Shown here one piece after another: positions 26,784-33,702 of a DNA stretch of 64,000 nt. The notes beneath the pieces were generated by a model. It had not been told where the DNA came from and made no database searches. It worked only from the letters and a program-made list of their open reading frames with translations. Made by a program: the position numbers and the translations under genes. The stretch comes from Tabrizicola soli (GTDB taxonomy: Bacteria; Pseudomonadota; Alphaproteobacteria; Rhodobacterales; Rhodobacteraceae): the NCBI RefSeq assembly GCF_015999335.1, contig NZ_JAEACP010000008.1, positions 62,001 through 126,000 on the forward strand. The letters run 5' to 3'. Positions within the stretch are counted from its first letter, which is position 1. Every line of letters begins with the position of its first letter.

Positions 26784-26797
26784 CCATCCGGCGCGGC

Positions 26798-27271
26798 CTA
26801 GACCTCCTCTCCCAGCGCCGTGCGCAGCTGGCGGCGGCCGCGGTTGATCCGGCTCTTGATCGTGCCGATGTCGCAGCCCAGGATCTCGGCCGCCGAGAGG
26901 TAGCTTTCCCCGGTCACCAGCACCAGGACGATGGCCTCGCGGTAGGGCTGCGGCAGGTCCAGAAGGGCCGCTTCCACCTCCTTGCCGCGCATGTGCCAGT
27001 ATTGCACCGGCTGGCTCACCGGCACCGAGGAAGCACAATCCTCGGCCGCCGGGCGTTCGCGCGAGAGCTTGACGCACTGGCTGTAGAAGCGGTTGCGCAT
27101 GATGGTGAAAAGCCAGGCCCGCATGTTGGTTCCGGGAGTATAGGACTCCACCTTCTCGATCGCGCGCAGCAGCGTGTCCTGCACCAGGTCGTCCGGGTCG
27201 CCGGTCCGGCCGCAGAGGGACCGTGCAAACAGACGCAGCGCGGGGATGTAACTCAGGATGTCGTCCGACAT
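26798..27271 (-). CDS. ecfG: EcfG-like extracytoplasmic-function sigma factor
   Basis: A 157-residue sigma-70 family protein with only regions 2 and 4. Region 2 (about residues 6-70) has YIPALRLFARSLCG, DDLVQDTLLRAIEK and MRAWLFTIMRNRFY. Region 4 (about 100-155) has LLDLPQPYREAIVLV and the helix-turn-helix SAAEILGCDIGTIKSRINRG. Size and sequence fit the EcfG general-stress sigma factor. The start at MSDDIL is 11 bases after GGAAGG. A candidate promoter (GGAAC-N16-CATT, 27335-27359) with one mismatch could allow autoregulation. NepR-like and PhyR-like partners lie in the same island. Confidence 0.85.
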   Translation of the reverse strand: MSDDILSYIPALRLFARSLCGRTGDPDDLVQDTLLRAIEKVESYTPGTNMRAWLFTIMRNRFYSQCVKLSRERPAAEDCASSVPVSQPVQYWHMRGKEVEAALLDLPQPYREAIVLVLVTGESYLSAAEILGCDIGTIKSRINRGRRQLRTALGEEV

Positions 27272-27334
27272 GAAGATATTGCCTTCCGGTTTTCTCCCCG
27301 GCGCGAGGGCCCGGGGCAGCCCACCCGCAAAGGC

Positions 27335-27359
27335 AATGCACATGCCCGGCGCCAGTTCC
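27335..27359 (-). promoter_or_regulatory. Candidate autoregulatory promoter of ecfG-like gene
   Basis: Minus-strand GGAAC-N16-CATT, one mismatch from the -10 consensus, 63 bases before the sigma factor ATG. EcfG genes are often autoregulated, but this site is weaker than the others. Confidence 0.35.
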
Positions 27360-27439
27360 GCACCGCCGTGGACCATTTCCCGCCGCAGGCGAATGCCCGC
27401 CGACCGTCCCCGCGTGAATCCCGGCGGCATCGCGGCGGC

Positions 27440-27465
27440 GGAACCCCCTGGCCCCTCCCGCCGTT
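27440..27465 (+). promoter_or_regulatory. EcfG-type promoter for ku-ligD
   Basis: GGAAC-N17-CGTT, canonical form, ending 27 bases before the ku ATG. It would put end-joining repair under general stress control. Confidence 0.7.
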
Positions 27466-27492
27466 TCCGCAGGACAGCCACGGGAGGGCGGC

Positions 27493-28314
27493 ATGGCTCC
27501 GCGCGCGAACTGGAAGGGCCGGATGGTGGTGGGCGAGGTCGGCTGCGGCGTCGGGCTTTACACCGCCGCCTCCACCTCGGACCGCATCGCCTTTCACACC
27601 ATCAACCGGGCCACCGGCAACCGTGTCCAGCGCCGTTTTGTCGACAGCGAGACCGGAAAACCCGTCCCGCGCGAGGACGAGGTGAAAGGCTACGAGGTCG
27701 ATGAAGGCGATTATGTCCTGCTCGAGGACGAGGACCTGGCCGGCGCCATCCCCGAAAGCGACAAGGTGCTGCGGCTGGACCGCTTCATCGACTGCGACGA
27801 TGTGGACACGCTGTTCTTCGACCGCCCCTATTACCTTGCCCCCAGCGATCCCGCCTCGGTCGAGGTCTTCGCGCTGATCCGCGCGGGGATGGAGGCCCGC
27901 AGCGTCGCCGCTCTGGCGCGGACCGTGCTTTTCCGCCGGGTGCGAACACTGCTGATCCGGCCGCAGGGCCTGGGGCTGGTGGCCAGCACGCTGCAATTCG
28001 AGCATGAGGTGAAATCCCCGGCCGAGGTCTTCGACGAGATTCCGAAGCTGAAGCTCGAAGGCGAAATGCTCGACCTTGCCGCGCATATCATCCGGACCAA
28101 GACCGGCCGCTTCGACCCGGCCGAATTCGACGACCGTTACGAATCCGCCCTGGCCGAGCTGGTGAAGGCCAAGCTGGAAGGCCGCAAGATCGCCCCGCGC
28201 AAGACGAAGCGTCCGGAAAAGGTCGTGGACCTCCTGACCGCGTTGCGCGAAAGCGTCGGGGGCGGCGATGGCAAAAAGGCGCAGAAACCGGCACCGCGCC
28301 GGAAGGCGGGCTGA
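27493..28314 (+). CDS. ku: Ku protein (first copy)
   Basis: A 273-residue bacterial Ku homodimer subunit that binds double-strand DNA ends and recruits LigD for non-homologous end joining. Typical segments are FHTINRATGNRVQ, KGYEVDEGDYVLLEDEDL and FFDRPYYLAPSD, followed by a Lys/Arg-rich C-terminal tail. Unlike most Ku proteins its first strand reads MVVGEVGCGVGLYTA rather than the usual LSFGLVxIPVxLY, a divergent start. An EcfG-type promoter (GGAAC-N17-CGTT) ends 28 bases before the ATG. ligD starts two bases after the stop. Confidence 0.92.
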   Translation: MAPRANWKGRMVVGEVGCGVGLYTAASTSDRIAFHTINRATGNRVQRRFVDSETGKPVPREDEVKGYEVDEGDYVLLEDEDLAGAIPESDKVLRLDRFIDCDDVDTLFFDRPYYLAPSDPASVEVFALIRAGMEARSVAALARTVLFRRVRTLLIRPQGLGLVASTLQFEHEVKSPAEVFDEIPKLKLEGEMLDLAAHIIRTKTGRFDPAEFDDRYESALAELVKAKLEGRKIAPRKTKRPEKVVDLLTALRESVGGGDGKKAQKPAPRRKAG

Positions 28315-28315
28315 G

Positions 28316-30742
28316 ATGGCGCTGGAAACCTACCGCCGCAAGCGCGACTTCCAGGCGACTCCCGAACCGTCGGGCGAAGGGGCGACGAGGGCCGGCAACA
28401 GCTTCGTCATCCAGAAACACGCGGCGCGGCGGCTGCATTACGACCTGCGGCTGGAGATGGACGGCGTGCTGAAGAGCTGGGCCGTGACACGCGGTCCCAG
28501 CCTGGTAGCGGGCGAGAAGCGCCTCGCCGTCCATGTCGAGGATCACCCGCTGGACTATGGCGATTTCGAGGGCGCGATCCCCAGGGGCCAGTATGGCGGC
28601 GGCACGGTCATCGTCTGGGACCGGGGAACCTGGACCCCCGTGGCCGATCCCGAGCGGGGCTATGCCAAGGGCCATCTGGAGTTCGAGCTGAACGGCGAAA
28701 AGCTTTCCGGCCGCTGGCATCTGGTGCGGATCAAGGGCAAGCCCGGCGAAAAGCGCGAGAACTGGCTGCTGATCAAGGGCGAGGATGCGGCGGCGCGCAG
28801 CGAGGATGCCCCCGACATCCTTGAGGAAAGCCCGCTCTCGGTGAAGACCGGCCGCGATCTGGACGAGGTCGCGAAGGGCGCGCCACCGAAAGCCTCGAAG
28901 TCCAAGACAAGGAAGACGCGCGCGGCCACCCTTCCCGATTTCGTGCCGCCGATGCTGGCGACCCTGGTCAGCGCGACCCCGACGGACGACCGCTGGCTGC
29001 ATGAGATCAAGTTCGACGGCTACCGCCTGCAGGCGCGTATCGAGCGCGGCGAGGCCCGGCTCCTGACCCGCTCGGGCCTCGACTGGACCGAACGGCTTGC
29101 CCCCTTGGCCAAGGCGCTGGCGGCCCTGCCGGTGGCGTCGGCCCTGATCGACGGCGAACTGGTGGTCGAGAGCGGCTCGGGCGCCAGCGATTTCCCGGCG
29201 CTGCAGGCCGACCTGTCGGAAGGCCGCGCCGACCGGCTGGTGTTCTATGCCTTCGACCTGATGCATCTGGACGCCGAGGACCTGCGCAAGCTGCCGCTCA
29301 CCGAACGCAAGGCGCGATTGGAGCGCCTGCTGGACGCAGCGCCCCCCGCCCTGCGCTACAGCGGTCATTTCGACGACGGCGGCGAGATCGTCCTGCGCCA
29401 CGCCTGCCGCCTGGGGTTGGAGGGCGTGGTCTCCAAGCTGCGCGACAGCCCCTATCGCTCGGGCCGGGGACGCAACTGGGTCAAGTCGAAATGCTCAGCC
29501 CGCCAGGAGTTCGTCATCGGCGGCTATGTGCCCTCGACCGTTTCGGAGAAGGCCATCGGTTCGCTGGTCATGGGGGTGTTCGAGAACGGGCAGCTGAACC
29601 ATGTCGGCCGCGTCGGCACCGGGTTCAGCAACCAGACCTCGCGGCAGGTCTTCGACCGGCTGCAAGCCCTGGAGACCCGCGAAAACCCCTTCGCCGGCCG
29701 CCTGACCTCCGAGGAGGTGCGCGGCGTCCGCTTCGTCCGCCCCGAACTGGTGGCCGAGGTCGAGTTCCGCGCCTGGACCGGCGACGGCCACCTGCGCCAC
29801 GCCTCGTTCCGCGGCCTGCGCGAGGACAAGCCCGCGCATGAAGTGGTCCGCGAGGCGGCACCTCCGGCAAAGACGGCGCCCGAGCCGAAGCGGACGGTGA
29901 GACTGACCCATCCCGACCGGATCTACTGGCCCGAGGCGGGCGTCACCAAGGCGGGGCTCGCCGACCATTATGCCGAAGTCTGGCCCCTGATCGCCCCGCA
30001 TCTGGTGGGCCGCCCGCTTGCGCTTCTCCGCTGCCCCGACGGGATCGACGGGCAGCAGTTCTTCCAGAAACACGGCTGGAAGGGGATGAACGGCAGGATC
30101 CTGACGCCGCAGGACCCCGGCGATCCGGGCGAAAGCGTGATCGCGATCGCCGATCTCGACGGGCTTCTCGGCCTGGTGCAGTCCGCCGCGCTGGAGATCC
30201 ATCCCTGGGGCTCGACCCTGGCGCAGATCGAGACGCCCGACCGCATCGTGATGGACCTCGACCCCGGCGAGGGCGTGGATTGGCCACAGATGATCGCAGC
30301 GGCAAGGGACGTGCGCGAACGGATGGAACAGGCGGGGCTGGCGGTGTTCCTCAAGACCTCGGGCGGGAAGGGCCTGCATGTGGTTGCGCCCCTGAAGCCG
30401 CAGGCGAAGTGGCCGGCGGTCAAGGCCTGGTGCCAGTCCCTTGCCCGCGCCATGGCTGCCGACCAGCCCGACCGCTATGTCGCGACGATCGCCAAGGCCA
30501 AGCGCAAGGGCAGGATCTTGGTCGACTACCTGCGCAACCAGCGCGGGGCGACGGCGGTCGCCCCCTGGTCCACCCGCGCCCGCCCCGGAGCCGCCGTCTC
30601 GACGCCGATCACCTGGGAGGAACTGGGCCCCGAGATCGGCCCGGCGCATTTCACCGTGCTGAACCTTCCCGCCCGCCTTGCCGCCGTGACCGATCCCTGG
30701 GCAGACTTCTTCGCCAGGGCGCGGCCGCTGCCGAAAGGCTAG
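28316..30742 (+). CDS. ligD: Multifunctional ATP-dependent DNA ligase LigD
   Basis: An 808-residue end-joining enzyme with all three modules. A 3'-phosphoesterase domain (about 30-155; HAARRLHYDLRLEMDGVLKS) comes first. The ligase domain with OB fold follows (about 210-510), with nucleophile K232 in EIKFDGYRL and YRSGRGRNWVKSK. The polymerase/primase domain is last (about 530-800; RLTHPDRIYWPEAGVTKAGL and metal-binding MDLDPGEG). The order is that of Pseudomonas LigD. It starts two bases after ku, so the two form one operon. Its end overlaps the convergent second ku gene by four bases. Confidence 0.96.
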   Translation: MALETYRRKRDFQATPEPSGEGATRAGNSFVIQKHAARRLHYDLRLEMDGVLKSWAVTRGPSLVAGEKRLAVHVEDHPLDYGDFEGAIPRGQYGGGTVIVWDRGTWTPVADPERGYAKGHLEFELNGEKLSGRWHLVRIKGKPGEKRENWLLIKGEDAAARSEDAPDILEESPLSVKTGRDLDEVAKGAPPKASKSKTRKTRAATLPDFVPPMLATLVSATPTDDRWLHEIKFDGYRLQARIERGEARLLTRSGLDWTERLAPLAKALAALPVASALIDGELVVESGSGASDFPALQADLSEGRADRLVFYAFDLMHLDAEDLRKLPLTERKARLERLLDAAPPALRYSGHFDDGGEIVLRHACRLGLEGVVSKLRDSPYRSGRGRNWVKSKCSARQEFVIGGYVPSTVSEKAIGSLVMGVFENGQLNHVGRVGTGFSNQTSRQVFDRLQALETRENPFAGRLTSEEVRGVRFVRPELVAEVEFRAWTGDGHLRHASFRGLREDKPAHEVVREAAPPAKTAPEPKRTVRLTHPDRIYWPEAGVTKAGLADHYAEVWPLIAPHLVGRPLALLRCPDGIDGQQFFQKHGWKGMNGRILTPQDPGDPGESVIAIADLDGLLGLVQSAALEIHPWGSTLAQIETPDRIVMDLDPGEGVDWPQMIAAARDVRERMEQAGLAVFLKTSGGKGLHVVAPLKPQAKWPAVKAWCQSLARAMAADQPDRYVATIAKAKRKGRILVDYLRNQRGATAVAPWSTRARPGAAVSTPITWEELGPEIGPAHFTVLNLPARLAAVTDPWADFFARARPLPKG

Positions 30743-31533
30743 CCGCCCTTCTCGGCCGCGATGCTGCGCCTCAGTGCATCCATGATGCTGACCACATTGT
30801 CCGGCTTCTGCGGCGCAGCAGCTTTCCGCTTCTGCGTCTTTCGCCCCTTCCGCTTGGCTTCGATGATCTCCACCAGCCGGTCCTGCACCGGATCGACGAC
30901 GAAGCCCGGCGACCAGTCCGCCTTGCGCGTGTCGATCAGCTTCTCGACCAGCTTCAGCAGCTCCTTGTCCACCGGGGCCTTCTCCAGCCGCGCGAAATAC
31001 TCCGCCTCCGGCCGCACCTCGTCGCCATAGCGCAGCGTCCACAGCACGATCCCCCGCCCCCTCGGCCGCAGCAGCACCGCGCGCTCGCGGCGATACAGCA
31101 CCAGCCGCGCGATCCCGGCCATTCCGGTCTCGGCCATCGCCTCGCGGATCACCGAGAAGGCCTCTTCTCCCACCTTGTCGTTCGGGACCAGGAAATGCGG
31201 CCGGTCATACCAGATCCAGCCGATCGAGCCCTGGGGAACGAAGCGTTCGATGTCGATGGTGCGGGTGCTTTCCAGCGCGACGGCCTCGATCTCCTCGTCC
31301 TCCAGCAGGACATGGTCGTCCTCGCCCCGTGGATAGCCCTTGGCCTCGTCCTCCTCGGCGACCGGCTTGCCGGTTTCCGCATCGACATATTGCTGGACGA
31401 GACGATTGCCCGTCGCGCGGTTGAGCGTATGGAACCGCAGCCTGCCGCCTTCGGTCGTGGCCGGACTCATCGCGACCGGGCAGGTGACCAGCGACAGCTT
31501 GAGATAGCCCTTCCAGAACGTGCGCGGTGCCAT
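30739..31533 (-). CDS. ku: Ku protein (second copy)
   Basis: A 264-residue Ku protein with the standard core: FWKGYLKLSLVTCPVAM, FHTLNRATGNRLVQQYVD, HVLLEDEEIEAVALESTRTI and YDRPHFLVPND, ending in a KRKGRKTQKRK tail. It is only moderately similar to the first Ku; the N-terminal strand is canonical here and divergent there. It has its own EcfG-type promoter (GGAAC-N16-AGTT, 31564-31588) and converges on ligD. Two Ku genes with one LigD are known in some rhizobia, where the copies act under different conditions or as a heterodimer. Confidence 0.93.
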   Translation of the reverse strand: MAPRTFWKGYLKLSLVTCPVAMSPATTEGGRLRFHTLNRATGNRLVQQYVDAETGKPVAEEDEAKGYPRGEDDHVLLEDEEIEAVALESTRTIDIERFVPQGSIGWIWYDRPHFLVPNDKVGEEAFSVIREAMAETGMAGIARLVLYRRERAVLLRPRGRGIVLWTLRYGDEVRPEAEYFARLEKAPVDKELLKLVEKLIDTRKADWSPGFVVDPVQDRLVEIIEAKRKGRKTQKRKAAAPQKPDNVVSIMDALRRSIAAEKGG

Positions 31534-31563
31534 GGCCTCCCCCTTCCTGCGCAAACGCCCGCC

Positions 31564-31588
31564 AACTTCGGCGGTTCCCCCCGGTTCC
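31564..31588 (-). promoter_or_regulatory. EcfG-type promoter for second ku
   Basis: Minus-strand GGAAC-N16-AGTT, ending 30 bases before the ATG at 31533. Its -35 box is 13 bases from that of the divergent Gln-rich gene promoter. Confidence 0.6.
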
Positions 31589-31601
31589 GCCGCACGCAGC
31601 G

Positions 31602-31626
31602 GGAACAACCCGGCGCGCTGGCGGTT
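31602..31626 (+). promoter_or_regulatory. EcfG-type promoter for Gln/Gly-repeat gene
   Basis: GGAAC-N16-GGTT, ending 45 bases before the ATG at 31672. Confidence 0.68.
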
Positions 31627-31671
31627 TCTTTGCCACACGCCGGATACCGGCCTGTAAGGAGGAGAAGACCA

Positions 31672-31866
31672 ATGGCTAATCAGAACGACCCGCGGAAAGA
31701 CCAGCAAGGCCAGCAGCAGCAACAGAATCCGAACCAGCGTCCCGGCCAGCAAGGTGGTCAGCAAGGCGGCCAGGGCCAGCAGCAGCAGCAGAACCCGTCC
31801 CAGCGTCCGGGTCAGCAGGGTGGCCAACAAGGCGGCCAAGGCCAGCAGAACCAGCGGCGCGACTGA
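31672..31866 (+). CDS. Gln/Gly repeat small protein, 64 aa
   Basis: A 64-residue protein of extreme composition (Gln about half of residues, then Gly, Asn, Pro, Arg). It consists of two near-identical 22-residue repeats of the type QNPxQRPGQQGGQQGGQGQQ. It is predicted disordered and very soluble. I know of no function. Expression support is strong: an EcfG-type promoter (GGAAC-N16-GGTT, 31602-31626), an AAGGAGGAG ribosome site and an intrinsic terminator eight bases after the stop. Confidence 0.7.
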   Translation: MANQNDPRKDQQGQQQQQNPNQRPGQQGGQQGGQGQQQQQNPSQRPGQQGGQQGGQGQQNQRRD

Positions 31867-31873
31867 CCCCCTT

Positions 31874-31903
31874 GCGGCGCGAGCAACCCTCGCGCCGCTT
31901 TTT
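31874..31903 (+). terminator. Intrinsic terminator after Gln-rich gene
   Basis: Ten-base perfect stem (GCGGCGCGAG with its complement), five-base loop and TTTTT, eight bases after the stop codon. The PRC-barrel gene begins 20 bases further on. Confidence 0.85.
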
Positions 31904-31923
31904 CATCCCTCGGAGGTGCAAGC

Positions 31924-32871
31924 ATGAGACGCCTGACCCTGACAACCGCCCTGGTGGCGGCTTTCCTGCCCGCCGCGGCCTTCGCCCAGACCGCCGATCC
32001 GGCGGCGCCCCAGGTCGAAGTGACGGTTCCCGAAGGCTTCGAGCCCCAGGAGGCGATGCTCTCCGCCGAAGAGCTTCTGGGCGAAAAGGTCTATGACGTG
32101 ACCGGAGAGTCCATCGGCGAAGTCGGCGACCTGGTCTTCACCATGACCGACACCGAGGGCACCGAGGCGCCCACGGCGACGGGCAACGGCACCGCCGACG
32201 CCACGACCACACCGACCACCGGCGATACCGCCACGGATGGCACGACCGCCGCCCCCGCGACCGGCGATGCGGCAACCACCACCGTCCCGGAAGCGGCTGA
32301 CGGCACAGCGACCGACGCGACCGCTCCGGCCGCAGACGACGCCACCGCAACCGACACGACCACCGCTCCGGCGACGGATGACGCGACCGCGACGGACGGC
32401 ACGACTGCCCCGGCCACGGATGGCTCCACGGCGATGGATACAACCACCGCCACCGGCGACGCTACGGCACCGGACGACACGGCCACCGCGACCGATGACG
32501 GCACGGCCACGCCCGACACCGGCACCGCGGACACGACGGCCGCCGATTCCGGCACGGCCGACGACACGGCCTATACGGCTCCGGCTCCCTCGGACAGCGC
32601 GGCCGATACCGCAACGACGGCTGGCGACACGACCACCGCGACGGCCGCGACGGTCGGCGAGGTCACCCATGTCGTGCTCGACATCGGCGGCTTCCTCGGG
32701 ATAGGCGAGCACCGCGTGGCAGTCCCGGTCAGCGACCTGGCCTTCTATCGCAACGGTGACGACACCCGCGTCTATCTCCCCTGGAGCCGCGAGCAGCTTG
32801 AAGCCGTTCCCGCCTACAATGCCGACGACCCGGCGACCTGGGCCACCAGCACGCTTCCCGCCGGGAACTGA
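31924..32871 (+). CDS. Exported PRC-barrel protein with long Thr/Ala/Asp insert
   Basis: A 315-residue protein with a signal peptide (cleavage likely after AAFAQ, residue 22). The first half of a PRC-barrel is at about residues 46-74 (LLGEKVYDVTGESIGEVGDL). The second half is at about 242-290 (GEVTHVVLDIGGFLGIGEHR and VAVPVSDLAFY). Between them lie about 165 residues of Thr/Ala/Asp-rich sequence (ATDGTTAP-like units). PRC-barrels in periplasmic proteins are usually uninterrupted. It lies after the terminator of the Gln-rich gene and has no clear promoter of its own, so readthrough is possible. Function unknown. Confidence 0.78.
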   Translation: MRRLTLTTALVAAFLPAAAFAQTADPAAPQVEVTVPEGFEPQEAMLSAEELLGEKVYDVTGESIGEVGDLVFTMTDTEGTEAPTATGNGTADATTTPTTGDTATDGTTAAPATGDAATTTVPEAADGTATDATAPAADDATATDTTTAPATDDATATDGTTAPATDGSTAMDTTTATGDATAPDDTATATDDGTATPDTGTADTTAADSGTADDTAYTAPAPSDSAADTATTAGDTTTATAATVGEVTHVVLDIGGFLGIGEHRVAVPVSDLAFYRNGDDTRVYLPWSREQLEAVPAYNADDPATWATSTLPAGN

Positions 32872-32931
32872 CCCAGCGCGAACAATCGGACGGACCCGGC
32901 CGCAAGACCGGGTCCTCGATCTGCGAAAGGC

Positions 32932-33141
32932 ATGGACGTGAAGCAATCCGCGAATGACCAGCAGAACACTCGGGCCCGCATCCAGATGAAGGCGCAGGTC
33001 CGCAAGATGAACGAGGAGGCGACGAAGCACCCGCCTTCGACCATGCCGGGAAACCGCGAGGCGAATGCCGGCGGCGTCAACCGCGAAGAGGGGGACCGCA
33101 AGACCCGGACCAACGACCGGGCCACCGACGGCGGCGAATGA
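32932..33141 (+). CDS. Small hydrophilic protein, 69 aa
   Basis: A 69-residue, highly charged protein without hydrophobic stretches (rich in Asn, Arg, Glu and Lys; VKQSANDQQNTRARIQMKAQ near the start), probably disordered. No family is recognised. It lies 60 bases after the PRC-barrel gene on the same strand and ends one base before the stop of the convergent membrane protein gene. GAAAGG precedes the ATG. Confidence 0.55.
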   Translation: MDVKQSANDQQNTRARIQMKAQVRKMNEEATKHPPSTMPGNREANAGGVNREEGDRKTRTNDRATDGGE

Positions 33142-33345
33142 TCAGTCGGCAGTGCCCGAGCCGACCTCGGGCGAGGCGCCGGGATCCGAGGGTTCCTCGA
33201 TGCCGGGGCCATCCCCCTGCGAGGCTTCCTCGAATTGCCAGTAGAGAATCAGCCCGGCGGCAAACACCACCACCAGAAGCATCCCCAGAAGTGGGACGAT
33301 GTGGCGGCGCTTCTGCTTTTCCAGATTTGTACGCGGTGCGGACAT
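33142..33345 (-). CDS. Small single-span membrane protein, 67 aa
   Basis: A 67-residue protein with a basic N-terminal stretch (NLEKQKRRH), one membrane span (about residues 17-36, VPLLGMLLVVVFAAGLILYW) and an acidic Gly/Pro tail predicted to face the periplasm. No family is assigned. It has an EcfG-type promoter (GGAAC-N17-GGTT, 33372-33397) and GGAAGGGAG as ribosome site. It is one of three single-span small proteins in the island. Confidence 0.65.
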   Translation of the reverse strand: MSAPRTNLEKQKRRHIVPLLGMLLVVVFAAGLILYWQFEEASQGDGPGIEEPSDPGASPEVGSGTAD

Positions 33346-33371
33346 GAGGCGCTCCCTTCCTGTCCCCCTGA

Positions 33372-33397
33372 AACCGCCAGACCCCGCGCAATGTTCC
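33372..33397 (-). promoter_or_regulatory. EcfG-type promoter for small membrane protein
   Basis: Minus-strand GGAAC-N17-GGTT, 27 bases before the ATG at 33345, placed just after the stop of the upstream DUF2934-like gene. Confidence 0.65.
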
Positions 33398-33399
33398 CG

Positions 33400-33597
33400 C
33401 TAGGGTTCGTCTTCCACCCGCTCCGCGCCCTCACGCATCGCGACGACCTCCTCGCGGTCCAGCCCGTAGGCGTCCTTTGCCGCAAGCTCGGCCTGGGCCT
33501 GCTCCCAGTGCTCGCGGTCCTTGCCTGCCGGGCGACCGGCCGCTTCCCAGATCTCGTAGGCACGCAGGCGGATGCGTTCGATGTCGCTCTGTTCCAT
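33400..33597 (-). CDS. DUF2934-like protein
   Basis: A 65-residue protein whose first half matches DUF2934: RIRLRAYEIWEAAGRPAGKD followed by EHWEQAQAEL, then an acidic second half. It is a paralogue of the DUF2934 protein at 25874, sharing RIRxRAYEIW and the spacing of the Trp residues. It has an EcfG-type promoter (GGAAC-N16-TGTT, 33627-33651) that lies back to back with the promoter of the DUF421 gene. Function unknown. Confidence 0.75.
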   Translation of the reverse strand: MEQSDIERIRLRAYEIWEAAGRPAGKDREHWEQAQAELAAKDAYGLDREEVVAMREGAERVEDEP

Positions 33598-33626
33598 CGG
33601 CTGCCCTTTCGGTTGCTGCCCGGAAG

Positions 33627-33651
33627 AACACCGGGAAGGCCGGAAAGTTCC
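33627..33651 (-). promoter_or_regulatory. EcfG-type promoter for DUF2934-like gene
   Basis: Minus-strand GGAAC-N16-TGTT, 30 bases before the ATG at 33597. Its -35 box is only three bases from that of the DUF421 promoter. Confidence 0.62.
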
Positions 33652-33654
33652 TGC

Positions 33655-33680
33655 GGAACCACGCGCTTCGCGGCCGGGTT
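33655..33680 (+). promoter_or_regulatory. EcfG-type promoter for DUF421 gene
   Basis: GGAAC-N17-GGTT, ending 22 bases before the ATG at 33703. Last site of the island on the right. Confidence 0.67.
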
Positions 33681-33702
33681 GCCCTGGCGGAGGAAATGTC
33701 TG

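Noticed and set aside
27016-27228. Small frames opposite and within the sigma factor gene
   Set aside because: Out-of-frame shadows of the sigma factor coding sequence with no promoter or ribosome site.
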